Positions 1-9,400 are shown, numbered from the stretch's first letter. The stretch: 64,000 bases of DNA from JAHZKN01 sp965250205 (GCA_965250205.1 CBDFNK010000023.1:372001-436000), one strand, 5' to 3'. The notes: generated by a model from the sequence alone, not told the origin. Program-made: numbers and translations.

Positions 1-1
1 C

Positions 2-886
2 TCCACTAAAACAGATGCCAAGCCTAAAAAGGCTAAAGTAGGCAAGGTTCCTGAATGGGACGAATACTGCCGCAAGTCCTATATGGTCGATTCGCTAAAG
101 GTGGCGCGCACGGCCAAGGAATGGAATTGCACAAGCGTTGACCCGCAACTGCATTTGTCCAAGCAGCGCCACTATGATTTCTGTGTCAAGGAAGCGCCAA
201 AGGGCGCTGGTGATTATCCGCTGCACGATCTCCTCGGTGATCGTCAGGAAAAAATTCAAAGCTGCCAGCAAGCGGCGGCTGTGAAAAAGCCGATTGATCG
301 CAAAGTGATGATGCGGAGACGGGCGTGCAGCAAGTTTTCCGACATCTTTTTAAACGCGAAGCTCGAAAATGATAGACTGAATTGTGCCTACTCTGGTGAT
401 GATTGGCACACCAATTGGAACAAACACTATCGCGGGTGCACCAGTCTGAAACTTTCTGATCGCTTGCGTCTGATCAACGACCGTCAAGCTGAAATGAGGG
501 CTTGCCGCGCGAAAGTTTTCCCAAAAGGCCAACTTGGATCTGATGATCCCGATCTGGCGCCAGATGCCACAGGTGAGAATGGACGCGGCCGATCAACGGA
601 AAAAGTGCGTAAGGCGTGCGATGCTTATGCCAAAGATTCCGTTGCGCACGAGGCAGCCAATCAACAGCTGAATTGTGGCTTTAAGGGTCCGCTGTGGTCG
701 CTTAAAGAAACCGTGCACTTCAATGCCTGTGTCTCAAGCCGTGCCGATTATGCGTTTAAATCCAACATGGCACGTGATGCAAAGTTGCGCCAATGTACAG
801 CTGTACGATTGTGCAAAGATCCGACGCGCGCCAAGACTCTGTTTTGCCAGGATCTCACAGGTTTGGTGCCGCCAAACGCCAACTAA
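2..886 (+). CDS. Cys-rich protein with three tandem repeats (5' partial)
   Basis: The frame is open to the left window edge, so the N-terminus is missing; the ATG at 83 is internal (reading upstream gives a Lys-rich stretch and then EWDEYCRKSYMVD). I do not recognise the family. The visible protein is three copies of a module of about 70-80 residues, each with four Cys in similar spacing: a leading Cys near an aromatic (YC, ACSKF, ACDAY), then [EDQ]xxNC, then a W/H-rich stretch ending in FC, GC or AC, and a closing C (SCQ, ACR, QC). The second and third copies read RLNCAYSGDDW and QLNCGFKGPLW at the same place. An even number of Cys per module suggests disulphides and therefore an exported protein, but any signal peptide lies outside the window. 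It converges on the XRE gene at 949-1569. Confidence 0.7.
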   Translation, partial: STKTDAKPKKAKVGKVPEWDEYCRKSYMVDSLKVARTAKEWNCTSVDPQLHLSKQRHYDFCVKEAPKGAGDYPLHDLLGDRQEKIQSCQQAAAVKKPIDRKVMMRRRACSKFSDIFLNAKLENDRLNCAYSGDDWHTNWNKHYRGCTSLKLSDRLRLINDRQAEMRACRAKVFPKGQLGSDDPDLAPDATGENGRGRSTEKVRKACDAYAKDSVAHEAANQQLNCGFKGPLWSLKETVHFNACVSSRADYAFKSNMARDAKLRQCTAVRLCKDPTRAKTLFCQDLTGLVPPNAN

Positions 887-948
887 CTGTGTGCTGTCAG
901 CGGCCTCATGCTTGGCAACGGAGAATTATCAGGTGTGGGTGCTGTTTT

Positions 949-1569
949 TTACGTTACGGCAAATGGTAGCCCGTCTTCATCACTTTTAAACGGCCAGTAG
1001 CCTGGTGTTTCACTCGCGTCCACAGGCGCCGAAATGGCATCGCTATATAATGTACCCTCGTGATAAAAATATGAGATTGTGGTGCGGAAGGTGGTGATAT
1101 CTGGGCTTTCCGGTGTGTCGAGAACGCTGCGCGCGACCGTGGTCACGCCAACCACTTCACGTTTGGAAATGGCTTGCTGCAATTCCTGATCGTCCAACAT
1201 TTCCTGCAAGACGCCAGATGCGATCTCAACCAGGTTTTTCCCGCGCCAGTCCTCAATAGATGGCCGCTTGACGAGGGCCGGCTTTGAAACCGCAATCAGT
1301 TGCAAGTTTTGCGTGCGCGTTAACGCGCGCGGGACCGGACAATTGACCACAGCAGCAATCAACGACCGCAAAAACACTTCCGGTGGTTCAAGAGCCAAAT
1401 CGCGCAAATGTTTTTTGTATTGAATGCCGGGGTTGTCTTCACCGCGTTCCCAACGCGAAATCGTGCGTTGGGATACGCGCATAAGTTTTGCCATGTCCAT
1501 TTGGCTCAACCCATGTCGCAGTCGGTAGTGCTTGACAATTTCATTCCAGTTTTCAGGCATGGTATCCAT
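949..1569 (-). CDS. XRE-family helix-turn-helix regulator
   Basis: A 206-residue protein. Residues about 12-50 form a helix-turn-helix of the Cro/C1 type (HYRLRHGLSQMDMAKLM, then SQRTISRWERGEDNPG), the usual DNA-binding core with the conserved WE of the recognition helix. The remaining 150 residues match nothing I recognise and may sense a ligand or mediate dimerisation. A second Met four codons in (1560) is an alternative start. The gene is monocistronic and faces a roughly 700 bp gene-free upstream region holding a long inverted repeat (1735-1795), which is a plausible operator but unproven. Confidence 0.75.
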   Translation of the reverse strand: MDTMPENWNEIVKHYRLRHGLSQMDMAKLMRVSQRTISRWERGEDNPGIQYKKHLRDLALEPPEVFLRSLIAAVVNCPVPRALTRTQNLQLIAVSKPALVKRPSIEDWRGKNLVEIASGVLQEMLDDQELQQAISKREVVGVTTVARSVLDTPESPDITTFRTTISYFYHEGTLYSDAISAPVDASETPGYWPFKSDEDGLPFAVT

Positions 1570-1734
1570 TCAAAATAAGTCATAGTTAGACGTTGATCGA
1601 CAACGTGCTGGGTCGCTACACGATGCGTGTGGTCATGGAATGGTTAGACTGGCTGCAGCTATGTCTTAGCTTGTGTTTGAAGTTTAAAAGGTGAGGTGAC
1701 TCATTTTCAAACTCTATGATCGCAAGAGCGGGGA

Positions 1735-1795
1735 GGTTAGCGGCTTGATATATAATTTGTATTCGATGTATCGATTGACACACGAGCCGCTAACC
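1735..1795. repeat. perfect 11-bp inverted repeat with AT-rich centre
   Basis: GGTTAGCGGCT at 1735-1745 is matched by AGCCGCTAACC at 1785-1795, with a 39-base AT-rich spacer. It lies 165 bp upstream of the XRE start. It could be an operator, a cruciform or the ends of a small miniature element. No flanking target duplication was noticed. Confidence 0.5.
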
Positions 1796-2040
1796 TATTC
1801 ATCTGTTCGTGTCTGTCAATGAGTTAGCGTCAAAGGAGTTTTATTTGGCGTGTAGGGGAATTCATTTCCACCCAAATGAATGATCTGCATCAGTTGAAAC
1901 ACTGCAAGATGTCTGCAACTAACGATTGATCTTTGTGGTGCGGTGTAGTGCGTTTTTTTTTAGCGCCTGCACGTCCTTAACCCTCCTGTAACTGCGGCCT
2001 GTGCCAGAAAATCCAGACACATCTGCGCGACTAGGCCATC

Positions 2041-2175
2041 GCGCCTTTTGTTGTGCACAGTGAAGCTATTTGCTCAACGCTCTATTCCATCACTCTATCT
2101 CATGACTCTAATCTCATGCTTGGCGATCAACTTATCTGCTCAAAGTCGTGTTCCAACCTTTCGCAGGTTGATCTA
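2041..2175. repeat. interspersed repeat, family A, copy 1
   Basis: It shares GCGCCTTTTGTTGT near one end, then GATCAACTTATCTGCTCAAA and GGTTGATCTA at the other, with copies at 31098-31214, 36506-36637 and 63002-63150. The two GATCAAC/GGTTGATC blocks are mutually complementary, so the core can fold as a stem-loop. Confidence 0.7.
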
Positions 2176-2266
2176 AGTGTGGATAGCTTCATTTCACGGT
2201 CCATGCGACTCGGGTAGTTCTGCTGCTAACTGGGTTGATGAAAAGTGATAGGGCACATCATACGGC

Positions 2267-2527
2267 ATGGAAAATTGTCGGGCTTGCAGCACGCGTGGTG
2301 CGGATCAGTGCGCCGCGATCTGGAATTTTGAGACGCATGTGATCGCGTGTTTGCGCGGCAGCGCCGAGGTGGCGCAACGCTCTGGTGTGTCGCAAAATTC
2401 AATTGCACATTTTATTGTGGCGCTTTGTCATGATGATGTTGCACGGCACACGCTTAGTGATTTGGGTGTCGATCCGCGCGCGCTCAAATTTGAGATGGTG
2501 CAGCTTGTGGCCTCCGCGCGCACCTGA
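2267..2527 (+). CDS. small hypothetical protein
   Basis: An 86-residue open frame starting MENCRACSTRG. The middle (SAEVAQRSGVSQNSIAHF) has the look of a helix-turn-helix, but this is only an impression. There is no clear ribosome binding site, and it sits immediately upstream of a transposase remnant, so it may itself be a fragment of something older. I do not recognise a family. Confidence 0.3.
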   Translation: MENCRACSTRGADQCAAIWNFETHVIACLRGSAEVAQRSGVSQNSIAHFIVALCHDDVARHTLSDLGVDPRALKFEMVQLVASART

Positions 2528-2541
2528 AGCGTATCCTCAAG

Positions 2542-2670
2542 CTTGGGCGGTTGCGATTACGCGGACCAACCGGCGCACAAGATGAGTTTACGCTTGTGGC
2601 AATCGCACAAAACCTCAGGAGACTTGCCAAATTGAAAGATCAACCGGCCACCCAGACAGATATGGCGTGA
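2542..2670 (+). pseudogene. transposase C-terminal remnant
   Basis: In this frame the DNA reads LRGPTGAQDEFTLVAIAQNL followed by RRLAKL and a stop at 2668-2670. The ending '...AQNLRRLAKL' is typical of the C-terminus of DDE transposases of the IS1182/IS4-like kind. No start, catalytic part or terminal repeat remains. It marks an insertion older than the IS1182 copy that follows 110 bp downstream. Confidence 0.5.
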
Positions 2671-2780
2671 AGAATGATGGATCGGCGAGAAAGTGAGTGA
2701 CCACCAGCCGCAAAAAACCAGCTGCTTCGCTCCGAAATCAAGGTCTAGAAGGGAGAACAGCCGACTTTCGCAACACTATC

Positions 2781-4444
2781 GGCCGAGGCTGTGTGGAAAC
2801 GCTCTGATCTGTTAATGTTGATGCATTAGCAGGAGGTTCGGCATGAAGCGTTTCATTGAAGGTGATGATCGGGCACAAGGGCTTTTGTTCCCGGACCATC
2901 TTGAAGACTTTATAAGTGAAGATAATCCAGTTCGTGCTGTTGATGCATTTGTTGATGCGCTTGATTTGGTCGACCTCGGTTTCGGCGAGGCGGCAGCGAC
3001 GGGAAGACCCGGCTATCATCCATCGGTTCTGCTGAAGATTTATGTTTACGGTTATCTCAATCGGGTCCAGTCGAGCCGCCGTTTGGAATTGGAGGCTGGT
3101 CGCAATGTTGAAGTCATATGGCTGACCGGTCGTCTTGCGCCGGACTTCAAAACAATTGCCGACTTTCGACGTGATAACAGCAAGGCGATCCGAAAGGTAT
3201 GCAGCCAATTCGTCATACTGTGTCGTCAGGTTGGGCTGCTCGACGGCAATGTTGTTGCAATTGATGGCAGCAAGTTCAAAGCCGTCAACAATAGAGACAG
3301 GAACTTCACACCCGCCAAGATGAAGCGACGTATGGCAGACATTGAAGCTAGCATTGAGCGTTACCTTTCTAAGTTGGATGCTGCTGACCGCAACGAGCCT
3401 GCCTTACCAGCAGCCAAGATTACTCGACTGCAGGAACGCATCGTTAAACTCAGGGAGCAGATGATAGAATTGAATGCCATCGATGCCGAGGTGCAAAAAG
3501 CACCCGATGCTCAGGTATCGTTGACTGACCCCGACGCACGTTCCATGAGGCACCGAGGCGGAGGCATTGTCGGTTACAACGTACAGACAGCTGTTGATGT
3601 TGAACATCACCTGATCGTTGCGCATGAGGTAACATCATCTGGCAGTGATCGAGGGCAATTGGTGAAGATGGCCAATAAAGCGCGCCTGGCAGTTGGGAGC
3701 AAGGAAATCACTGTTGTTGCAGATCGGGGGTATTATGGTGGTGAACAACTATTTGAGTGTGTCAATAATGACATCATAACTTATGTGCCCAAGCCACTCA
3801 CATCGAGCGGCACCAAACGAGGGTTATTCATCAAGCAGGACTTTATCTACGACGCCAGGAACGATGTTTATGTTTGCCCGGCTGGCCAAATTCTAACCAA
3901 GGGCGCTCATCGGTCAGATCGCCAAAGCGACGTCAACTTCTACCGACATTTGACAGCCTGTCCGAATTGCCATCTCAAATCGCGCTGTACGACAGAGAAA
4001 CTGCGCCGTATCCGACGTTGGGAGCATGAGGATGTATTGGATGATATCGAGCGTAGGTTGGAAGAAAAACCCGATGCTATGCAGGGGTCCGAAGAGCAAC
4101 GGTTGAGCACCCCTTTGGAACATTGAAGGCCTGGATGGGGTACACCCATTTCCTGACCCGAACACGAGAAAAGGTCGCCACTGAGATGAGCCTCCATGTC
4201 TTGGCCTATAACTTCAAACGCGTTCTCAAAATTATCGGTATCGGTCCACTGATGACAGCCCTGAAGGCGTAGTCGGGCAGAACAACCAACACTAATTATT
4301 AGCCAGTACGCGCCACCACAGCCCTTATTCGGTCAAACAGAACCCCTTTGGGACAAATTACGGCCTTGGAATAGCAAAACGCCAAAGACAGCAAAGCAGA
4401 GGCTCAAAGCACGCAATCAAATGCGTTTCCACACAGCCTCGGCC
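2781..4444 (+). mobile_element. IS1182-family element, copy 1 (complete ends, broken transposase)
   Basis: Bounded by near-perfect inverted ends: GGCCGAGGCTGTGTGGAAAC begins at 2781 and its complement ends at 4444. The element is about 1.66 kb and holds one frameshifted transposase gene. The outermost GGCC is itself palindromic, so it may be either the tip of the element or a duplicated target; the sequence alone does not decide. The first 129 bp are identical to copy 3 at 8238. Confidence 0.85.
2843..4272 (+). pseudogene. IS1182-family transposase, frameshifted
   Basis: The reading frame from ATG 2843 (good GGAGG upstream) runs to a premature stop at 4126. The N-terminal MKRFIEGDDRAQGLLF, the first catalytic Asp (AIDGSKFKAVNNRD) and the second (VADRGYYGG) are present. 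The catalytic Glu block (VEHPFGTLKAWMGYTHFL) continues in another frame to a natural stop at 4270-4272. The shift lies at about 4080-4100, just before that block. Compared with the intact copy at 6593-8035, one base has been lost or two gained. Because the Glu is out of frame the element should not transpose on its own. A programmed frameshift is unlikely, as no slippery run is seen. Confidence 0.85.
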
Positions 4445-4559
4445 AGAGGCGGACAATTCAAGCTCACATCGTAGCAGTCTTGGCACTCGGAAATCGCACG
4501 GTTGGCAAAACCCGCTTGTAGTACTCGTTTGAGGAACTTATAAAGTGTAGAGCATTTAG

Positions 4560-6155
4560 ATGCTTGACGAAATATTCGAACTGAAACTTATGAAACACGT
4601 AGTTATACTAGTTCATGGAATCCGCGACATCGCACGTTGGCGATCCGAGATACGTCAAACGTTGGAGGACAATGGATTTATTGTTGAACCGACAAACTAT
4701 GGAAGAATGAACCTTTTCGAGTTCTTGCTTCCATTCTCTCTTTTTCGGGAACGCGCAATAGGCCAAGTCTGGACGCAGATCCAGCAAGCGAGTGCAGAGC
4801 ACGAAGGTGCTAATTTCTCCATTATTGCTCATAGTTTCGGCACTTATATCGTAGCGAATATTCTTAAACGCCAGTTCAACTTTAAAGTAGACCGCGTCAT
4901 ATTTTGCGGCAGCGTCGTAAAATATGATTTTCCATTCGAGCAGATACGCGCGCGATTTACAGCCCCACTACTAAATCACGTCGGCACAGCAGACCCCTAT
5001 CCCGCACTGGCTGAGAGCACCACAACAGGGTACGGATCCGCCGGGACATATGGTTTTTATAGACCGGGGACCCTGGATATCTTTCATAATGGCGCAGGAC
5101 ATGGGTATTTTTTGAATTCAGACTTTTGTCAAAAACATTGGGTGCCTGTTCTTCTCGGTTGCCAAGCCCCTGCAGGAGATGTGCCTGCTGAACAGCCACC
5201 TTTATGGGTGCGCTTCATCTCCATTGTAAAAATAAAATATATCCTAGGCGTGGTTGTTGCGGCTCTATTAATATCCGGTTCGTTAGTGTCCTGCACGCCC
5301 AAAAAAAATACAACCGATTATCTGAAAGCATTGAATATTGCGGCGAATTTGTCTTCGTTTGAAGACCAAAAAGACGTTATTCGTCTTTACTGCCAAAGGG
5401 AACCGAACAAGCGTGAGGTTGACTTTTTACGACGTATAAAACGCCCGGAAATAGATCAATCGAACTCATATTCGACTGCTGCGTCGAAGTTCCAGAAAGC
5501 AAAACCAAATGAGCGCCAAAACATTCTCACAAATGTTATTACAAGTGGTCAAGGAAGCGGCCGGTCCAACTGTTTGGACGGGGGTTATGAAGTTATTGAT
5601 GGTCGATTATTTTGTAAGGGTCTCGGTCCCGTGCTGTTTGTTCAGGCCCTTCAGGGTGGTGCAATCAGCGGTCCGAAATTAGTTGTCATTCACTACTCCG
5701 GTTCCCGAGGAATAGATGGGGTTATTAATTACTTTAGCCGCTCCCAATCCAGTTCTTATCATGTTCTGATCGATCGTAACGGCGAAGCTGTCCAGCTCGC
5801 GTCATTAACACGAGTCGCTTTTCATTCTGGCAGCTCAACGTTTGGTGGAATGCGCGTTAACAGGATTAGTGTAGGAATTGGGCTTGAAAATTTGGGCCTC
5901 CTCGACAAACGAGATGACGGTCAAATCGTTGATCCTTTTGGCAACACCGTACCGTCAAGCGAGGTTGTGGAAGTTGTGCCTGGAGAGTATTGGCACAAGT
6001 ATTCAGATCAGCAAATTCTAGCCCTAAATCAAATAATTAAAGCCCTTCGGATCCGATTTGGACAGCTCAAAATTATTGGTCATTCGGAGTTTGCTCCACA
6101 GCGACTTGACCCCGGCCTAGCTTTCCCTTGGGGCAGAGTTGGACGTTCACGATGA
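4560..6155 (+). CDS. alpha/beta hydrolase - membrane segment - amidase fusion
   Basis: A 531-residue protein with two enzymatic parts. Residues about 11-200 are an alpha/beta hydrolase: the first strand HVVILVHGIRD, the nucleophile elbow IAHSFGT with Ser92, and candidate Asp (GTADPYP) and His (GAGHGYF). A hydrophobic segment follows at about 221-245 (ILGVVVAALLISGSLVSC). Residues about 370-531 are an Amidase_2/AmpD-like domain (N-acetylmuramoyl-L-alanine amidase fold). Its metal ligands are intact: VIHYSGS (His378), and GHSEFAPQRLDPG (His508, Asp517). With one membrane span the hydrolase would be cytoplasmic and the amidase periplasmic. I do not know this domain combination as a characterised protein. 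Met11 (4590), just before the first strand, is an equally good start. The gene stands alone between IS copies 1 and 2, with no close upstream gene. Substrate and role are unknown; wall cleavage is inferred from the fold only. Confidence 0.75.
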   Translation: MLDEIFELKLMKHVVILVHGIRDIARWRSEIRQTLEDNGFIVEPTNYGRMNLFEFLLPFSLFRERAIGQVWTQIQQASAEHEGANFSIIAHSFGTYIVANILKRQFNFKVDRVIFCGSVVKYDFPFEQIRARFTAPLLNHVGTADPYPALAESTTTGYGSAGTYGFYRPGTLDIFHNGAGHGYFLNSDFCQKHWVPVLLGCQAPAGDVPAEQPPLWVRFISIVKIKYILGVVVAALLISGSLVSCTPKKNTTDYLKALNIAANLSSFEDQKDVIRLYCQREPNKREVDFLRRIKRPEIDQSNSYSTAASKFQKAKPNERQNILTNVITSGQGSGRSNCLDGGYEVIDGRLFCKGLGPVLFVQALQGGAISGPKLVVIHYSGSRGIDGVINYFSRSQSSSYHVLIDRNGEAVQLASLTRVAFHSGSSTFGGMRVNRISVGIGLENLGLLDKRDDGQIVDPFGNTVPSSEVVEVVPGEYWHKYSDQQILALNQIIKALRIRFGQLKIIGHSEFAPQRLDPGLAFPWGRVGRSR

Positions 6156-6433
6156 ACCAATGTGAGCTCGGATGACCGTCACTTGGAAGATATAGCTGCT
6201 GCTCTCATTCTGGTTGCGCAATAATTGCGCATTCCTAATTAGATCTGGGGTATGATAATAAACGTGACATCTGACGGCAGTACACGCTCTTCGAATTTCT
6301 TTTTTGCCATTATCGGCTCCGCCTATCTTGATACAAGCTTGTTTTTCAATTTGGTGGAATGCTCGGAAGGTGCATCACCTTTTGGGCCTTAGGCAGACTG
6401 CGTTTGGGATGGGGCGTTGCGTCCGCTTTGGGT

Positions 6434-8097
6434 CTTGGTTGTGTGAAAACGGACTGCCAAGAGCGCTTTCGTCCTCACTATCGTTGCGATGCTTGATTTT
6501 TTCTGTTTTGACCGTTCCAACGCTTGTCAGAACGTTTGTTGACCGTTTAAGCGGACCGTAACACGATCAATCTGGCGCGATGTATGGCGCTGTTAGGCCC
6601 TGATCGCCGCCATCAGCGGCTTGATACCGATGATGTTCATCACCCGGGTCAGATTGTAGGCGAGCACGTGCAGCGCCATCTCGGTGGCGACGTTCTTCAA
6701 TCGCTTCATCAGAAAGTGCGTTGCTCCCATGCGCGCTTTGATCGTGCCGAAGGGATGTTCAACCGTTTCGCGGCGCGTGCGCATGGCCTCAGGGCTTTCA
6801 TCCAGACGCCGCTGAACATCCTCAAGCACGTGCTCATGTTCCCACCGCGTGATCGCGCGCTGAGAAGCTGTCGTGCAGCGTTGTTTTAGTTTGCAGCCGA
6901 CACACGCCCGGGTCGCGTAGCGCCGCAGGTTAAGGCCGTCACGTTCCCGCTTGTGAGACACGAACGTCAGAACTTCATTCGCTGGACAGATGTAGGTGTC
7001 ATTCCTAGCGATGTACCGGAAGTCGGCTTTGACGAACCGGCCCCTCTTAGCGTTGTTTGAAGTCTGAGGTTTGGGCAGCGTGACGGTGATGCCAGCCTGC
7101 TCGCAGGCCAGTATTTCTTCACTCTTGAAGTAACCGCGATCAGCAACGACACTGAGTTCGTCGACCTCAAGCGTGGCTTTGGTCAGCTTCGACATGTGCG
7201 CTAGTTGGGAGGTATCGTTGCCGGTCATAGTCACGTCGTGGGCGACAATCAGATGGGTCTCGGTGTCGACAGATGTTTGAACGTTGTAGCCGACAACACC
7301 GGAGCCACGCCCGCTGGTCGCCATGGAACGGGCATCGGGATCGGTCAGGGATATCTGCTCGCCCGGTGTTTCAAGCATCCGGGCTTCGAGCTTTTCCAGG
7401 CGTTGCATCTCCTCTGATAGCTTGGCGATTTTCTCTTTTAACCGCGTCGTCTTCATGGTGTTCGCCTGTGAAGGCTCTTGCCGATCGGTGCTGTCGAGCT
7501 GGTGCAGATAGCGCGTAACACTCTCCTCAATCTGAGCCCGTCGCCGCTTCACCTTGCCCTTGGTAAAATTGTGGTCCCGATTGTTGACCGCCTTGAATTT
7601 GGAACCATCAATGGCAACTCTGGCGCCGGCCAGTAGACCAATCTCACGGCACAGCATGACGAACCGGGTGCAGACCTTGCGGATTGCAGGTCCGTTATCT
7701 TTGCGAAAATCCGCAATCGTCTTGTGGTCGGGAATGAGACGTCCCGTCAGCCAGATCACCTCCATGTTGCGACCAGACTCACGCTCTAAGCGACGACTCG
7801 ACTGCACATGATTGAGATATCCATAGACGTAGAGCTTGAGGAGAACGGACGGATGATACGATGGCCGGCCCGTTGCTTTGGGGTCAACACTGGCAAAGCC
7901 AAGTGCGCCAAGATCCAATTCATCGATGAAGGCATCAATCACCCGTACCGGGTTATCCTCGCCAACCCAATCTTCCAGACACTCCGGTAGCAACGTCGCC
8001 TGATCACGATCCGCACCCTCAATAAACCGCTTCATCTGATCCTCCCCTCAAAGGATGGGAGAATCATATCAGCATTCGCGTTTTCACACAGCCTGGG
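6434..8097 (-). mobile_element. IS1182-family element, copy 2 (intact)
   Basis: Ends are imperfect inverted repeats sharing TTGTGTGAAAACG at about 6438-6452 and the complement of CTGTGTGAAAACG at about 8078-8092. The element is about 1.66 kb, the same length as copy 1, and carries a full-length transposase. Its sequence and ends are clearly diverged from copies 1 and 3, so it is a separate IS, not a recent duplicate. Confidence 0.75.
6593..8035 (-). CDS. IS1182-family transposase, full length
   Basis: A 480-residue DDE transposase that cuts and joins the ends of its own element. The catalytic residues are all in frame: Asp in VAIDGSKFKAVNNRD, Asp in VADRGYF, and Glu in TVEHPFGTIKARMGATHFL. 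A Cys-rich stretch before the last block (CPANEVL, CVGCKLKQRC) is typical of the family. The C-terminus, NLTRVMNIIGIKPLMAAIRA, is the part that also survives as a remnant at 58965-59107. A GAGG motif lies just upstream of the ATG at 8035. This is the only apparently functional transposase of this family in the window. Confidence 0.9.
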   Translation of the reverse strand: MKRFIEGADRDQATLLPECLEDWVGEDNPVRVIDAFIDELDLGALGFASVDPKATGRPSYHPSVLLKLYVYGYLNHVQSSRRLERESGRNMEVIWLTGRLIPDHKTIADFRKDNGPAIRKVCTRFVMLCREIGLLAGARVAIDGSKFKAVNNRDHNFTKGKVKRRRAQIEESVTRYLHQLDSTDRQEPSQANTMKTTRLKEKIAKLSEEMQRLEKLEARMLETPGEQISLTDPDARSMATSGRGSGVVGYNVQTSVDTETHLIVAHDVTMTGNDTSQLAHMSKLTKATLEVDELSVVADRGYFKSEEILACEQAGITVTLPKPQTSNNAKRGRFVKADFRYIARNDTYICPANEVLTFVSHKRERDGLNLRRYATRACVGCKLKQRCTTASQRAITRWEHEHVLEDVQRRLDESPEAMRTRRETVEHPFGTIKARMGATHFLMKRLKNVATEMALHVLAYNLTRVMNIIGIKPLMAAIRA

Positions 8098-8237
8098 TCA
8101 AGTGCCGTCTGTTGCAGCGCAATGTGATCACGGAAACTCCACCCCAACAAGCAGAAGAACTGTCTTGACGAACGTAGTCTGTCGGCTGTGCCCTTAGCAG
8201 CGGCGGTGCGTATCAGTAGTCTTCGACGAGTCCTTTG

Positions 8238-9020
8238 GGCCGAGGCTGTGTGGAAACGCTCTGATCTGTTAATGTTGATGCATTAGCAGGAGGTTCGGCA
8301 TGAAGCGTTTCATTGAAGGTGATGATCGGGCACAAGGGCTTTTGTTCCCGGACCATCTTGAAGACTATATCGACGAAGACAATCCGGTTCGCGTGATTGA
8401 TGTCTTTGTCGATGCACTTGATCTCAAGGACCTCGGTTTCGATCGCATGGTTCCTGAAGCCACCGGCAGGCCAGGCTATCATCCCTCAACGCTCTTGAAG
8501 ATTTACATCTACGGCTATCTCAACCGGGTTCAATCGTCGCGCCGTCTGGAACGCGAGTGCCAGCGCAACATCGAGTTGATCTGGCTGACCGGTCGTCTTG
8601 CGCCGGACTTCAAGACCATCGCCGACTTTCGCAAGGACTACGGTGAGGCGATCAGGAGTACCTGTCGTCACTTTGTCGAACTGTGTCGGCGTGCCAATCT
8701 CTTGGATGGCACGAGCGTCGCAATCGATGGCTCTAAGTTTAAGGCGGTCAATGGGCGGGACAAGAACTTTACCCGGGGCAAGATGCAACGGCGTATGGGT
8801 GAGATCGAAAAATCCGTGGCGCGATACTTGTCGCAACTGGAAAGCGGAGACCGCCGGGAGGCTGCTGGTGGAGCTCCACTGCCGCAAGTCAAGGTGATGC
8901 GGTTGACGGAGAAAATCGATATCCTGCGTCAGGAGGTCAAGCGGTTGAAGACCGTTGAGACGCAGATGCTGGAGGCGCAAGACAAACAGATCTCCCTCAC
9001 TGATCCAGATGCGCGTTCGT
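8238..9020 (+). mobile_element. IS1182-family element, copy 3 (truncated)
   Basis: The left end and first 129 bp are identical to copy 1 (2781-2909), after which the two diverge. The element is cut at about 9020 inside the transposase and continues directly into IS110-type DNA. No right end is present. Confidence 0.8.
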
Positions 9021-9220
9021 CATGTCGGAGACATGCTTCCAGCATAATGGCATCGGAAGACGCTGGCGGATCAATGTGTGAAGCGCGTTTTGCCCTATTG
9101 GGCATCGCAAAGCCTGGGCCGATCTCGCCATCGCCAACGTCGCGGCAGGGACATCTTCTCCCGCTGTTACGCGGGAATGCAGTGATTGGGTTATGCAGGC
9201 TGGGCAGCAGCCTCCTTTGA
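8300..9220 (+). pseudogene. IS1182-family transposase, 3' truncated
   Basis: The frame starts at ATG 8300 with the same GGAGG site as copy 1. It contains the first catalytic Asp (AIDGSKFKAVNGRDKNF) and runs through KQISLTDPDARS. There homology to the other copies stops at about 9020. The remaining 66 codons to the stop at 9220 are foreign (antisense to an IS110 remnant). The second Asp and the Glu are missing, so it cannot be active. Confidence 0.85.
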
Positions 9221-9400
9221 TGACCAGTTAAACTCAGTGCCATCGATCCACATGCGGTGCAGAATAACGGCCAGCTTTCGCGCGACCGCGCCTTTGGCTT
9301 TGCGGTACCAGCCGCACTGCATGATACGCGCAATGCCGATAGCGTCGTTGCGGTCGGATTTGTTGATCTGCATCTTGAGCGCCTGTTGGTGCTTATCCCA
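9021..9400 (-). pseudogene. IS110-family transposase remnant, internally deleted
   Basis: On the minus strand, about 9191-9400 reads KSDRNDAIGIARIMQCGWYR, the DEDD-type N-terminal block of IS110 transposases. This is joined almost at once to RKLAVILHRMWIDGTEFNW, the typical C-terminal block. In complete members these blocks lie some 200 residues apart, so the middle is deleted. The 170 bp between 9021 and 9190 look like the non-coding end of the same element, with a small palindrome (CATGTCGGAGACATG at 9022-9036) next to the junction with IS1182 copy 3. Confidence 0.65.

Larger units (their letters stand above)
1570..2266. other. gene-free region upstream of the XRE gene
   Basis: No credible coding frame is seen. 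The stretch holds the 11-bp inverted repeat at 1735-1795 and one copy of the interspersed repeat (2041-2175). A T-run follows at about 1951-1960 without an obvious stem. Confidence 0.5.

Noticed and set aside
6304..6561. 85-residue ORF across the left end of IS1182 copy 2
   Set aside because: It crosses the element boundary and has no recognisable sequence.
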